From Rhizobiaceae bacterium (GTDB lineage Bacteria > Pseudomonadota > Alphaproteobacteria > Rhizobiales > Rhizobiaceae), in NCBI GenBank assembly GCA_029212415.1, contig JARGOF010000044.1:1-46109 (forward strand): a stretch of 46,109 nt of DNA, read 5' to 3'. Numbering within the stretch: position 1 is the stretch's first letter; each line of letters opens with the position of its first letter. A program made the translations under genes and the position numbers. The notes under the pieces were generated by a model. It searched no databases and was not told the DNA's origin. It saw only the letters and a list, made by a program, of their open reading frames with translations. Positions 25,409 to 33,175 of this stretch are shown here, one piece after another.

Positions 25409-26004
25409 CAGATAGCGCCCAGCCGTCGGTTGATCTCGTCCAGGGTTTCCTGGCTGATGCCGCCAGTCTTGCGCACCACATCACCCACCTCGTCCACAGC
25501 CTTCTGCAGTCGGGCGTTCGCCTGGGCCTCGACCTTTTCGCGCAGGTCCGCGGAATGGCGCTGCGCCATCACCGTATCCTTGTAGGCGCGGGCCAGTTCC
25601 ATGGCATTCTTTGAGGCCAGGCCGTCGCCGTCCAGCAGCTCGTCGATCAGCGTCTTGAGGAATTCGCCCAGCACCAGATCCGCCTTGCCGACCTCTTCGG
25701 GCGTCAGCCGTTCGGCCAGGCCTGCATAAACATGGCGGCGCTCCTCCAGTTGCGAAGCCCGCCGCGCCAGCCGCATGCTCTTGCGGTTGAAGGCGGAGCG
25801 CGAGATCGGCTCGATGCCCTTGACCTCCAGCCGGTCGTTGAGCTCGAACAGGATGTCGGCCTGGCTGCGTTCGCGCTTGTTGAGCTCACCGATCGCCCAG
25901 ACCAGATCATCCTGCGCCTCGTCGGGCAACAGGTCGAGGCTGGACAGCCGGCCGCGATAGTTTCGCCCGGATGCTTTGGTGCCGGACGTGTTGGGACCTG
26001 CCAT
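25408..26004 (-). CDS. Terminase small subunit-like, DUF3486 (Mu gp27-like)
   Basis: The 198-aa protein has the DUF3486 opening RGRLSSLDLLPDEAQDDLVWAIGEL followed by an HTH-like helix set (ISRSAFNRKSMRLARRASQL) and a coiled C-terminus ending VVRKTGGISQETLDEINRRL. DUF3486 proteins accompany Mu-type large terminases and are taken as the small, DNA-recognising subunit. I use ATG 26004, four nt from the previous stop, rather than longer in-frame extensions. Confidence 0.87.
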   Translation of the reverse strand: MAGPNTSGTKASGRNYRGRLSSLDLLPDEAQDDLVWAIGELNKRERSQADILFELNDRLEVKGIEPISRSAFNRKSMRLARRASQLEERRHVYAGLAERLTPEEVGKADLVLGEFLKTLIDELLDGDGLASKNAMELARAYKDTVMAQRHSADLREKVEAQANARLQKAVDEVGDVVRKTGGISQETLDEINRRLGAI

Positions 26005-26005
26005 A

Positions 26006-26302
26006 TCAGGCCTCCGGAGACGGGCGGGCGACACCGACAATGATCGACCGGCGCTCGACATGGTCGATGCCGCTGCGGGTGATCGTGGCGATCGTCACCG
26101 TGCCGGCCGTGGTGACCGTGACCGCGCCAAGCTCGGCAAGCTTGTTGATCTGTGTGCAGACCCATTCGCGCGAACGGCGGTGGCCGAAGGTGTCGAGCAG
26201 CCGGGTCAGGCCGATCTCATTGAGCCGGCCATCGGCTTCCCCGTTCAATCCGCGCAGAATGACCAGGCGGGCGTCCTCGGCAAGATGCTGTTCAAAGCCC
26301 AT
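26006..26302 (-). CDS. Winged-helix phage protein, VpaChn25_0724 family
   Basis: The 98-aa protein reads FEQHLAEDARLVILRGLN, then LLDTFGHRRSREWVCTQINKLAELGAV and ATITRSGIDHVERR, and matches the small winged-helix proteins found before the terminase genes in Mu-like phages. It probably binds DNA; its exact role is not known. It lies one nt from the next gene. Confidence 0.8.
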   Translation of the reverse strand: MGFEQHLAEDARLVILRGLNGEADGRLNEIGLTRLLDTFGHRRSREWVCTQINKLAELGAVTVTTAGTVTIATITRSGIDHVERRSIIVGVARPSPEA

Positions 26303-26773
26303 CTATTTGCCCTCCTTCATCAAAAACTCTTCAATGCGCCGCACGGTGCGCGACAGGGTACCCATGCCCTCGTTGAACACCGCGACAGATCCCTTGATCT
26401 CGGCCATGGCGATCTTCAGTTCGGTAACATCGTCTTTCGCCGGGATGTGTTTGAGCTCGCCTTCGATCGCCTGGATCGCCCGGCCGTGCTCGGCAAGTTC
26501 GACATCGACGCTGCGCAGGTGTTCGGCATTGACCTTTGAGCGCGAGGTCATCCAGGCGTAGATCGTGCCGCCCAGCGAGATCGCCATGGCGAAGAGCCCC
26601 AGCCAGGGGCTCAGGACAGACGGCAGGGGTGGCTGCCCGTCAACCGGCTGCGCCCCGGCAGCCGAGGCAAAGGCAGCCGAGGCAAGGGCACCGGAGACCA
26701 GGGCGACCAGGGCGATCACGCCGATGAGACCGAGTATGAGTGCGCAGACATGTACACGACGAAAAATGATCAC
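26303..26773 (-). CDS. DUF2730-like membrane protein
   Basis: The 156-aa protein has an N-terminal membrane segment (ALILGLIGVIALVALVSG), a Pro-rich spacer, a second hydrophobic helix (WLGLFAMAISLGGTIYAW), and a coiled-coil tail (NAEHLRSVDVELAEHGRAIQ, KDDVTELKIAMAEIKGSV). The second half matches DUF2730 of Mu-like phages. Topology suggests a spanin- or holin-associated protein, by inference. I choose GTG at 26773: it overlaps the previous stop as GTGA and has GGAGG 7 nt upstream. Confidence 0.8.
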   Translation of the reverse strand: MIIFRRVHVCALILGLIGVIALVALVSGALASAAFASAAGAQPVDGQPPLPSVLSPWLGLFAMAISLGGTIYAWMTSRSKVNAEHLRSVDVELAEHGRAIQAIEGELKHIPAKDDVTELKIAMAEIKGSVAVFNEGMGTLSRTVRRIEEFLMKEGK

Positions 26774-27165
26774 GCTGGATCCTCCGGGTTCAATTGGATA
26801 AAGACAGGCCCTTTCGGCAGGCGGCCGTTCTCGCCCGAAGCGATCGGGCAGGCAGCGCCGTCGACATCGACCTGGAAAAGCGTCCAACTGCCCGCAGCGC
26901 TGGCAAACAGCGTCATGGATCGGCCATCGGCGGCCGTGCCGGAAAAGACAACGGCCTCGCCGTAACGCTCGGCCAGCAGCACCTGCATGGATTCCACCGT
27001 GTAGCACCAGTCTTCGGCAGCGGAGGCCTGGGAAAGCCCCAGCGTCGGGCCCAGCGTCGGGCGCAGAGTCAGCCTCTCTGTCGGAGAGATGACAGTGGAC
27101 AGAGACCACAGCAGCGGCCCGAGCCCCCCAAGCACCACCGCGAAGATCGCAAACATCCGGATCAT
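26770..27165 (-). CDS. Signal-anchored small protein in lysis cassette
   Basis: The 131-aa product starts with a hydrophobic segment (MFAIFAVVLGGLGPLLWSL) and a probable export site, has a direct repeat RPTLGPTLG, and two Cys in the distal part (DWCYTVESMQVLL and GAACPIASG). It is probably periplasmic or membrane anchored. Its place between a peptidoglycan-binding protein and a coiled membrane protein suggests a lysis accessory. I do not recognise the family. ATG 27165 lies one nt after the previous stop. Confidence 0.65.
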   Translation of the reverse strand: MIRMFAIFAVVLGGLGPLLWSLSTVISPTERLTLRPTLGPTLGLSQASAAEDWCYTVESMQVLLAERYGEAVVFSGTAADGRSMTLFASAAGSWTLFQVDVDGAACPIASGENGRLPKGPVFIQLNPEDPA

Positions 27166-27166
27166 C

Positions 27167-27601
27167 TCAATGCCCCGCAATGTTGAGGCGCGCCATCTCG
27201 GCCGCCCGGTCGCGTGTCGCCCTGTCGGCAACGCCATCACACGCCAGCCCCAGATCCTTCTGAAACTGCGCCACCGCCTCGGCCGTCGCCGTATCATAAT
27301 CGCCGGATTTGCTGATCTCATAGCCGAGCGTATGAAGCCTTGTCTGCAGCCGCCGGACAGCATCGCCGCTGTCGCCGAGACCAAGGCTCTCTTCTTGCGG
27401 ATCGGGGCGATAGCCGAGCGTTACCTCGAAGGCCTTGACGGTCTCTTCGATCTGTTGCGGACGTTTCATGCCCTCGCGCCGCGCCCAGTTCATCGTCTCG
27501 AAAGCGTCGGCGGCGAGCTGCGCCAGAATTTCAAGCGACAGGCGGGTTTCGCTGCATGCGTCATTGTCGCAAGTGATGACGGCTGTCGGGGCGGCGCTCA
27601 T
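27167..27601 (-). CDS. Peptidoglycan-binding domain protein
   Basis: The 144-aa protein carries a PG_binding_1 domain at residues about 75-135 (GDSGDAVRRLQTRLHTLGYE, AVAQFQKDLGLACDG). It has no signal peptide or catalytic domain. The N-terminal half is helical. It lies between holin and small exported gene, so it is probably a lysis factor that targets cell wall. The start overlaps the holin stop (ATGA). Confidence 0.82.
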   Translation of the reverse strand: MSAAPTAVITCDNDACSETRLSLEILAQLAADAFETMNWARREGMKRPQQIEETVKAFEVTLGYRPDPQEESLGLGDSGDAVRRLQTRLHTLGYEISKSGDYDTATAEAVAQFQKDLGLACDGVADRATRDRAAEMARLNIAGH

Positions 27602-28158
27602 TGCCCCTTGTCCTTCATCGCCTGCAGCGCGCTCTTGCCGAGATCCTTGACCGTGTGGCCGCCCATGTAGAGCGCCATGAACCAGGAGGTCAGCGTCATC
27701 AAGGTTCCGAAGTCGACCAGGTCAACGGGCACAGCCAGCCGGCTGTTGACGATCGGCATCACGATGATCCGCCAGATCCAGAAGGCCGCCAGCAGATACA
27801 TCCAGCCGTAACGCCAGAAGCTCTGCAGCCCTCCTTCCTTTTGCTCCGCCTGCAACAGCGCGAACTGGCTGTCGAGCCCCTTGGACCACAGCGCGATCAT
27901 CTCCGGCATCTCCGCCTCGGTCGCCAGCACGGCCTTCTCGAATGCCAGCGGTGATTCCTCCGCCATGTTCGGCAGGTCGATCGGCTCGACGCCTGCCTTG
28001 CGGGCGACCGTATTGATCACCGTGGTGGTCAGATCACCGGCAATCTGGCCCGCGCCCTGTCCCAGGCTGCCGCCCAGCCGGTTTTCGATAATGGATCTGA
28101 CCATGCCGGCGCCGACCTTGGCGGCTGTCGCGGCGATGATGGTTCCGATACCAATCAT
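27598..28158 (-). CDS. Holin-family membrane protein (3-TM superfamily type)
   Basis: The 186-aa product starts MIGIGTIIAATAAKVGAGMV and carries two C-terminal membrane segments, FWRYGWMYLLAAFWIWRIIV and FGTLMTLTSWFMALYMGGHTV, before a basic tail. This pattern matches holins of the 3TM group that accompany endolysins in alphaproteobacterial phages. It would open the inner membrane at lysis. I use ATG 28158, which overlaps the endolysin stop (ATGA) and has an AAGGAAA site. Confidence 0.85.
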   Translation of the reverse strand: MIGIGTIIAATAAKVGAGMVRSIIENRLGGSLGQGAGQIAGDLTTTVINTVARKAGVEPIDLPNMAEESPLAFEKAVLATEAEMPEMIALWSKGLDSQFALLQAEQKEGGLQSFWRYGWMYLLAAFWIWRIIVMPIVNSRLAVPVDLVDFGTLMTLTSWFMALYMGGHTVKDLGKSALQAMKDKGQ

Positions 28159-29147
28159 GATGGTTTCCTTTTCGCTTTGAAGAGGCTTCGAAGGGCAATC
28201 GACAACTCGTCGCGGTAGGACCAGGCAAGCCATGCGCCGCCGACAATCAGGATCGCCACACCGCCCCAGATCAGCAGATCGGAGAACCCGCCGGCTTCTG
28301 CCGGTACCGTGACGCCGCCACCGGCGGATGCGCCGCCCGCTGCGCCGGTCATTGCGGTTTTCTTTTTCAGATCGACAACGCGCTGCAACTGGTCGAGCGT
28401 CGCCCGGCCGAGAATGCCGTCATTGGAAAGCTGTTTGTGCTCTTTCTGGAAAGCCAGCACCGCGGCCTTGATAGGGCCTGCCTGGCCGACTGCGGTCAAC
28501 GATCCTTTGTAGAAGCCGAGCTGCTGCAGCCAGATCACGCCTTGCTGCTCGTCCTCGGGCAACAGCCGCCATAAGGGCATGGCCTCTTCCACATCCTTGA
28601 TGGCCGCGCCCGTCGGTGTATTCAGCCAGGACGGCCAGACATTGCGCTCCATGATGTGTGCGGCTTCCTTGCGCCGGCGCACCAGGCCGGGCAGCTTGCG
28701 GCCCTTTGATGTCTGGGCGGTGACCCGGTAGCGCGCCGCGGCTTCCTTGACCTTGCCGGCCAGCAGAAGTTTGAACCAGGACCATTTGAGCGCGCCGGGC
28801 CCGCAATTGTAGCTCATGTCTGTCGACGCCGAGATGGCATGTTTCGAGACAGATGACTTCGTCACCGCCTCGGCCGCATCGACAGCCGCCAGCACCGGCG
28901 GCAGATATTCCTGCTCGATCACCTTTTTCAGAAGCATCAGCGCATCGGCTTCGCTGATCGTATCGCCGGCCCGCATCTTGCGACCATGCCGCACCAGGAA
29001 CCATTCGCGAAAAATCTCCGAGCCCCAGGTGAACCCATAGCCGATGGTCGGCGTGCCGGTCGGGTCCTTGTACCAGCGCAGCACCTTGCCCTCATGGCCA
29101 CCGGTAAAGGGCACCAGTCTGGAATCGTATCTGTCGGAAATATCCAT
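28155..29147 (-). CDS. Endolysin: GH24 lysozyme, PG-binding domain and C-terminal membrane segment
   Basis: The 330-aa protein has a T4-type lysozyme domain with HEGKVLRWYKDPTGTPTIGYG. The triad Glu19-Asp28-Thr34 keeps the exact T4 spacing (E+9 D, D+6 T). A PG_binding_1 domain follows at about 205-262 (QQLGFYKGSLTAVGQAGPIK, NDGILGRATLDQLQRVVDL), then a Gly/Ala spacer and a C-terminal membrane helix (LLIWGGVAILIVGGAWLAW) with a basic tail. It cleaves the MurNAc-GlcNAc bond. The membrane helix is at the C-terminus, not an N-terminal SAR signal. It is the first gene after the Mor-like activator. Confidence 0.92.
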   Translation of the reverse strand: MDISDRYDSRLVPFTGGHEGKVLRWYKDPTGTPTIGYGFTWGSEIFREWFLVRHGRKMRAGDTISEADALMLLKKVIEQEYLPPVLAAVDAAEAVTKSSVSKHAISASTDMSYNCGPGALKWSWFKLLLAGKVKEAAARYRVTAQTSKGRKLPGLVRRRKEAAHIMERNVWPSWLNTPTGAAIKDVEEAMPLWRLLPEDEQQGVIWLQQLGFYKGSLTAVGQAGPIKAAVLAFQKEHKQLSNDGILGRATLDQLQRVVDLKKKTAMTGAAGGASAGGGVTVPAEAGGFSDLLIWGGVAILIVGGAWLAWSYRDELSIALRSLFKAKRKPS

Positions 29148-29201
29148 CGAAGCAACCTCCCTGGCGGCAGGCGAAAAGACGGATTTGCCTTTTTCGTCCA
29201 G

Positions 29202-29217
29202 CCGGACTAACGTCCGG
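29202..29217. promoter_or_regulatory. Dyad upstream of the lysis operon (possible Mor target)
   Basis: CCGGAC (29202-29207) and GTCCGG (29212-29217) form a perfect dyad 55 bp before the endolysin start, in the gap after the Mor-like gene. In Mu, Mor binds a dyad near -40 of the middle promoter. I see no clear -10, as expected for an activator-dependent promoter. The assignment is inferred. Confidence 0.4.
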
Positions 29218-29248
29218 TCAAGACCCGGCGTGTTGGGGGTAGCTTCTT

Positions 29249-29689
29249 CTATTTATGGGATCGGTTTCGCCCCGGAAGACGTTCCGGGATTGGCGAGAAC
29301 AGGTCTACCTGCTCAGCACCGCCCCGCGCCTTGGCACGGCGCATGCGTACGCCACGGCCTGTATAGCCGGTCGCCAGGGCGATCTCGCGCTCTGACTTGC
29401 CTTCATTGATCATCTTGTCAACCCGGCGGCGAATCTGCGCCGCCGTTCCGGCCGGGCCCAGCGGGATCTCCAGACGGCAACCCGGGCCGCTGCCGGTGAA
29501 ATGGGCGCAGATGGCGGCGGCAGCCTGCGCGCCCACCGCCTCGACCAGCCAATGGCCGGCGGGGGCATGCGCCGGCACATAGATCTCGGTGCCGCCCCGC
29601 ATCTCGGCCAGCCGCAGCGCCGCATCGAGACCGGCCACTTCGGCGATCTCGGCGAGCAGTGCAGGCAGCCAGTGCGGGGAATTATTCAT
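29249..29689 (-). CDS. Mor-like transcriptional activator
   Basis: The 146-aa protein has the Mor/C N-terminal pattern LAEIAEVAGLDAALRLAEMRGGTEIYVP with HWLVEAVGAQAAAAI, and a C-terminal HTH (KMINEGKSEREIALATGYTGRGVRMRRA). Mor activates the Mu middle promoter. It is the last gene of the early operon and directly precedes the lysis and late genes, the right place for that role. The start overlaps the previous gene by 8 bp. Confidence 0.83.
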   Translation of the reverse strand: MNNSPHWLPALLAEIAEVAGLDAALRLAEMRGGTEIYVPAHAPAGHWLVEAVGAQAAAAICAHFTGSGPGCRLEIPLGPAGTAAQIRRRVDKMINEGKSEREIALATGYTGRGVRMRRAKARGGAEQVDLFSPIPERLPGRNRSHK

Positions 29690-29987
29690 CCGTCAGCCCT
29701 TCTTCAGCGTCCGGCCTGTTTCGCTTCGGCTGGCCTCTTTCCGGATGAAGGATCAGGTCACGCATCGTGGCGTGGCCGCAGATGTCCGCGTCGCAGATTG
29801 CCGTGACGACGGTCACGCCGCGCAGCAAAAAACGCGCCCCGGAAAACCGGATCACCGGCGCGCCGGCCGCCGCACCGCGGCTGCAGCCGACAGATATCTT
29901 CGTGCGCAGGGTCTCCACGTCGAGCCCGCAGACGCGCTCCAGATAGCGCAGCACGGCATGGTCGGTCACTTCCACAGGAGCACTCAT
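29682..29987 (-). CDS. Conserved small phage protein
   Basis: The 101-aa protein reads VEVTDHAVLRYLERVCGLDVETL, then RFSGARFLLRGVTVVTAICD. The opening DHAVLRYLER is a pattern I know from many phage and mobile-element proteins of unknown function. It overlaps both neighbours. Confidence 0.7.
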   Translation of the reverse strand: MSAPVEVTDHAVLRYLERVCGLDVETLRTKISVGCSRGAAAGAPVIRFSGARFLLRGVTVVTAICDADICGHATMRDLILHPERGQPKRNRPDAEEGLTDE

Positions 29988-30340
29988 TTCTTCGGCCTGG
30001 GCGGGATATTTTCCAACAGGACAATCTTGTCGACGCGGCCATCCTTGTGCCGCAGGTGGACTTCGCCTTCAGGCACATCAGGATCGACCGTGATCGGCAT
30101 ACCTGCCAGCGTTTTCGGACCCGCAGACAAGATGGCCCCGCGTGCCGCGATGTCTTTAGGGGTGGCGGATTGCGGCGGCGTCCAGCCGAGCGCAATCAGT
30201 GATTGCCGAATCTTGTTGTCCCGATCAATGGCGATGGCTTCAGCGACCTGTCGTTCCATTTCCCTGGCCGAAACGGGCGTCCAGGAGAGAGTATTGCGGC
30301 CGTCGACATTCTCCCATTCAGGGGCGTCGTATTTAAACAT
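29984..30340 (-). CDS. Hypothetical early protein
   Basis: The 118-aa protein starts FKYDAPEWENVDGRNTLSWTPV. It overlaps the gemA stop by 8 bp (ATG 30340) and ends in a basic tail. It has an acidic and aromatic N-terminus and a beta-rich second half. No family is recognised. Confidence 0.65.
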   Translation of the reverse strand: MFKYDAPEWENVDGRNTLSWTPVSAREMERQVAEAIAIDRDNKIRQSLIALGWTPPQSATPKDIAARGAILSAGPKTLAGMPITVDPDVPEGEVHLRHKDGRVDKIVLLENIPPRPKK

Positions 30341-31004
30341 TGCGCTTCCCCTTCTTCGTCGCGCGCAGCGCCTGGCCCAGGGCATTCATTACCGGCTGCC
30401 AGTCCTGTTCTTCCGCCATGAAGTGCGGCGCCTTGCCGGAGATTGCCTGGGCGTGCCGCAGGAAGGCGTTGTATTGTTCACCCGGCATCTGGTCCGGCGT
30501 CAGCTTTTCAAATTGCGCCAGCGCGATGCGGTAGCCGGCGAGCTGGGTAAAGAGCGGCTGCAGGCTTTTCCGTGTCCAGTCGACGCCGCCCTCGCGCGCC
30601 AGCCAGCCTTTCAGCGCCTCGATCGCCTTGGCCCCATCATCGGCGTGATAAAGAAACCGTGTGTCATCGACGCCGGTCTGGCGGCGGACAAAGGCAATCA
30701 GCGCCTTGTCATCGCGGTTGCGCACGATGCCGAGGTTCCAGGCGGCGATCCACAGCGCCTGCAGCTTGCCGGCATATTTGCCTTCCATCGCCACGCGCTT
30801 TCCCTTGGCGCTGGCCCTGGTGCCGCCATTGGGCCGCGGCACAAAGCCCAGCCGCCGCAATTCCGTCAGCGCGTCACGGCGCTGCGGCTCGCTTAGCCCC
30901 TTGGCCGAGCGCTGCCCGGTCGCCCGCTCAAGCACGTCCCGATAAGTATCATCGTCCAGGCCGAGTTCGCGCTTGGCGACATGCAGGATGGCAATGGAGG
31001 TCAT
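30333..31004 (-). CDS. gemA: GemA-like regulatory protein (Mu gp16 family, DUF1018)
   Basis: The 223-aa protein has the GemA opening AILHVAKRELGLDDDTYRDVLERATGQRS with AKGLSEPQRRDALTELRRLGF, the central GKLQALWIAAWNLGIVRNRDDKAL, and TGVDDTRFLYHADDGAKAIEALKGWL. In Mu, GemA affects host gene expression and supercoiling and is co-transcribed with mor, the same arrangement as here with two small genes in between. The ATG overlaps the upstream reading frame as ATGA. Confidence 0.9.
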   Translation of the reverse strand: MTSIAILHVAKRELGLDDDTYRDVLERATGQRSAKGLSEPQRRDALTELRRLGFVPRPNGGTRASAKGKRVAMEGKYAGKLQALWIAAWNLGIVRNRDDKALIAFVRRQTGVDDTRFLYHADDGAKAIEALKGWLAREGGVDWTRKSLQPLFTQLAGYRIALAQFEKLTPDQMPGEQYNAFLRHAQAISGKAPHFMAEEQDWQPVMNALGQALRATKKGKRNV

Positions 31005-31162
31005 GCCGCCACCTCCGTCGTTGTGGATTTTTCAAGTGCATTGAACAGTCGTTGTTCAAGAGCGGCGCGTTTGGTTTTGCGCGGCAGGCCATGTCGGATC
31101 CGGTACCTGCCGTCCTCATCAATAGAGTCGATTGCGTCCCAAATACGGTATTGCTCCAGCCA
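31001..31162 (-). pseudogene. In-frame continuation of ParB-like gene after an amber codon
   Basis: Directly after the TAG at 31165-31163 the same frame stays open for 53 codons (WLEQYRIWDAIDSIDEDGRY... to TTTEVAA) and ends in an ATGA overlap with gemA. It contains no ATG or TTG, and only one GTG near its very end. The composition is clearly protein-like. It is therefore either the lost C-terminus of the ParB-like protein or is made by stop-codon readthrough. Confidence 0.65.
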
Positions 31163-31852
31163 CTAAACGATCACATCCACCCCCATGTCTCGATGGATTC
31201 GGGCCAACGCCCATATTATCGGGAATAGGATCTGACCGGCCCAAATTTCCGGCGTATCGCAATAGCCTTCCGCCGCCATCAGCGCCTGAAGCGTGGCGAT
31301 AAGGCGGTTCTCCTTGAATTGATCCACACATTGGCCGTAGGCCTTGAGAGCGAATATCTCGCCCGGCTTTTTCGTTTCTGCGGATGCATTGACGGTCATC
31401 AACCGACATCCGCCGGCTCTGGCAATGGCGTCCATGCGCACCGCCCGTTCCTCGCCAGCCGCCAAGGCCGCCTTGAACAATTGTCCCGTAGTGACCTTGG
31501 TGACCAGCCCGTTGACCGCCGAGAAGCTCTCGGCCTGTTCTTGCAGTGACATCTGGACAATCTGGCAAGGCACCTCGGAAAACCCGCAAAGCGCCGCTGC
31601 ATGGGTGCGGTGCTGGCCGTCGATGACAGCGAACAGACCACCTTCTATCGGGGCGGCGAAGACCGGAGAAAATCGCGACCAGCGGAACTGCGCCGCGATG
31701 GCCGCAATCGCTTTGCGGTTTTGCTTCGCAAGCGGGCGCTGATAGGAATCGTCGATCACCAGCTGCGCGATCTTGAGCCATTGCAGCATGGGCGCCGGAC
31801 CGGGATCGATGATCTCCGGCCGGGCATGTTTCCCAGTGTCAATCGGGCGCAT
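31163..31852 (-). CDS. ParB-like domain protein (second copy), possibly truncated
   Basis: The 229-aa protein starts at ATG 31852 (TGATG overlap). It has a ParB/sulfiredoxin-like N-domain: APMLQWLKIAQLVIDDSYQRPL, then FSPVFAAPIEGGLFAVIDGQ followed by HRTHAAALCGFSEVPCQIVQ, corresponding to the IDGQHR-type motif. Helices follow. Such proteins may bind or nick DNA. It is distinct from the ParB homologue at 38027. The TAG stop is followed by 53 open in-frame codons, so the native protein may have been about 283 aa. Confidence 0.8.
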   Translation of the reverse strand: MRPIDTGKHARPEIIDPGPAPMLQWLKIAQLVIDDSYQRPLAKQNRKAIAAIAAQFRWSRFSPVFAAPIEGGLFAVIDGQHRTHAAALCGFSEVPCQIVQMSLQEQAESFSAVNGLVTKVTTGQLFKAALAAGEERAVRMDAIARAGGCRLMTVNASAETKKPGEIFALKAYGQCVDQFKENRLIATLQALMAAEGYCDTPEIWAGQILFPIIWALARIHRDMGVDVIV

Positions 31853-32214
31853 CACCAGTCTCCCTTTTCGACCTGCAGGACGGAATCGACCTTGCCGTCA
31901 TAGGCGACCGTGTCGAGGATCCGCCGGGCGAGACCCTCAATGGTCATCTCGTGACGGACAGCATACGGGCGCAGCGCCTGGCGCAGATCCATGTCGATCT
32001 CGATAGATGACCGCTTCTGGCGAACCGTCTCGCATCTGGCCTGGCCAGCGCGCCGCCGACGCACCCGCTGCTTGGAGCTTTCCAGCGCCCGCACGTCCTT
32101 GACGGGAATGCCGATACGGTTGGCGATGGCCTGGGTGCTGAGCTGCTGTTGGCGCAGCGCCTCGATGGCGGCAGTGCGGCTCTTGTAGCCGAGGGCTGGT
32201 ATGGAGCCTGCCAT
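31852..32214 (-). CDS. HTH-containing hypothetical early protein
   Basis: The 120-aa basic protein has an HTH-like segment at about 18-45 (AAIEALRQQQLSTQAIANRI, then IPVKDVRALE) and a second helical region (IDMDLRQALRPYAVRHEMTIEGLARRILD) resembling a ribbon or global regulator fold. It may bind DNA. ATG 32214 overlaps the DUF3164 stop as TGATG. Confidence 0.7.
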   Translation of the reverse strand: MAGSIPALGYKSRTAAIEALRQQQLSTQAIANRIGIPVKDVRALESSKQRVRRRRAGQARCETVRQKRSSIEIDMDLRQALRPYAVRHEMTIEGLARRILDTVAYDGKVDSVLQVEKGDW

Positions 32215-32891
32215 CACACACCTGCCTTTCCGGCTGTGGCCTTCGCCAGGTCGATCGTCACAGACTTCCAGCCGTCCGTCACCCGAGCGCGTTCGTAGAA
32301 GCGCACATATTCCTTCGAGCCGGTGACCCGCATCGCCTCGCGGATCGCGTCCATGGCGCGCTGCCAGCGCTCGTCGGAGATCTCCAGCCGCAGCAGCATG
32401 AAGATCTCCGAACGGTTGATCTGGCCCTGCTTGTCCGTGTTGAAAGCGCGCGTCACGACCGCGCGGATCTCCGGACCGCTGTCAGCGGCCCATTCATTCA
32501 GACATTCGTCGATCAGTGTCTTGGCGACCTGCAATTGCGGGCCAAAATCGACATAGTCGGCGACCTGCACCTGCACCTTCATCAGCCCGTCGAATGTCTG
32601 ATAGGTCCGGTTGCCCTTGCGGCCGCCCTTCTTCGCGCCATACTCCTGATCGAGCAGCGCGTCGAATTCGCCCAGATCGGTCATCGTATGGCCGCGAAAA
32701 CGGGCGATCTGCGCTGAAAGATCCTGGGCGAACAGGGAAATCTTGCGCACCACCTCATCTTCCAGCTTGTCGGCGGGTTTGACATTCTCCAGCGGCACCA
32801 GGTGGCCTTTTGCGTCGGCCATATAGGGCTTGCCGTTGAACTGGATGATGCCTTCGGCTGGGCTTTCTCCCAGAATTACAGGCTCGTTCAT
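32214..32891 (-). CDS. DUF3164 family protein
   Basis: The 225-aa protein has the DUF3164 pattern: IIQFNGKPYMADAKGHLVPL, ISLFAQDLSAQIARFRGHTM, GNRTYQTFDGLMKVQVQVAD, AVVTRAFNTDKQGQINRSEI and WQRAMDAIREAMRVTGSKEY. This family is a steady companion of MuA/MuB in transposable phages. Its molecular role is unknown. Confidence 0.9.
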   Translation of the reverse strand: MNEPVILGESPAEGIIQFNGKPYMADAKGHLVPLENVKPADKLEDEVVRKISLFAQDLSAQIARFRGHTMTDLGEFDALLDQEYGAKKGGRKGNRTYQTFDGLMKVQVQVADYVDFGPQLQVAKTLIDECLNEWAADSGPEIRAVVTRAFNTDKQGQINRSEIFMLLRLEISDERWQRAMDAIREAMRVTGSKEYVRFYERARVTDGWKSVTIDLAKATAGKAGV

Positions 32892-33175
32892 GATGTTTCT
32901 CCTTCAGATGACGCCGGGGCAGGCCCGGCAATGCGTTTCATTTCCTCAATGATGGCGGCCCCGATCACGCGCAGCCGGACACGCTCGTGAATGTCCGGCT
33001 GTCCAATGGGCTGCAGGCCTGTCGCCATGGCCTCGGCGCTGCTGGCGACTTCCCACAGATCCAGTGTGAACTGGGCCAGCGCCGTCAGTTGCAGCGTCGA
33101 GGCATTGATCACGCCGCGCCGCGGGTTCTCCACAATTGACCTGGCGACGCCCAGCACGTCGATATCGCCGCTCAT
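32888..33175 (-). CDS. Hypothetical early protein
   Basis: The 95-aa, mainly helical protein has INASTLQLTALAQFTLDLWE and HERVRLRVIGAAIIEEMKRI. It overlaps both neighbours (ATGA type). No family is recognised. Confidence 0.65.
   Translation of the reverse strand: MSGDIDVLGVARSIVENPRRGVINASTLQLTALAQFTLDLWEVASSAEAMATGLQPIGQPDIHERVRLRVIGAAIIEEMKRIAGPAPASSEGETS

Noticed and set aside
31119-31781. 220-codon minus-strand frame overlapping the ParB-like gene
   Set aside because: The ParB-like frame has the recognisable IDGQHR-type motif and coupled start; this frame has no domain.
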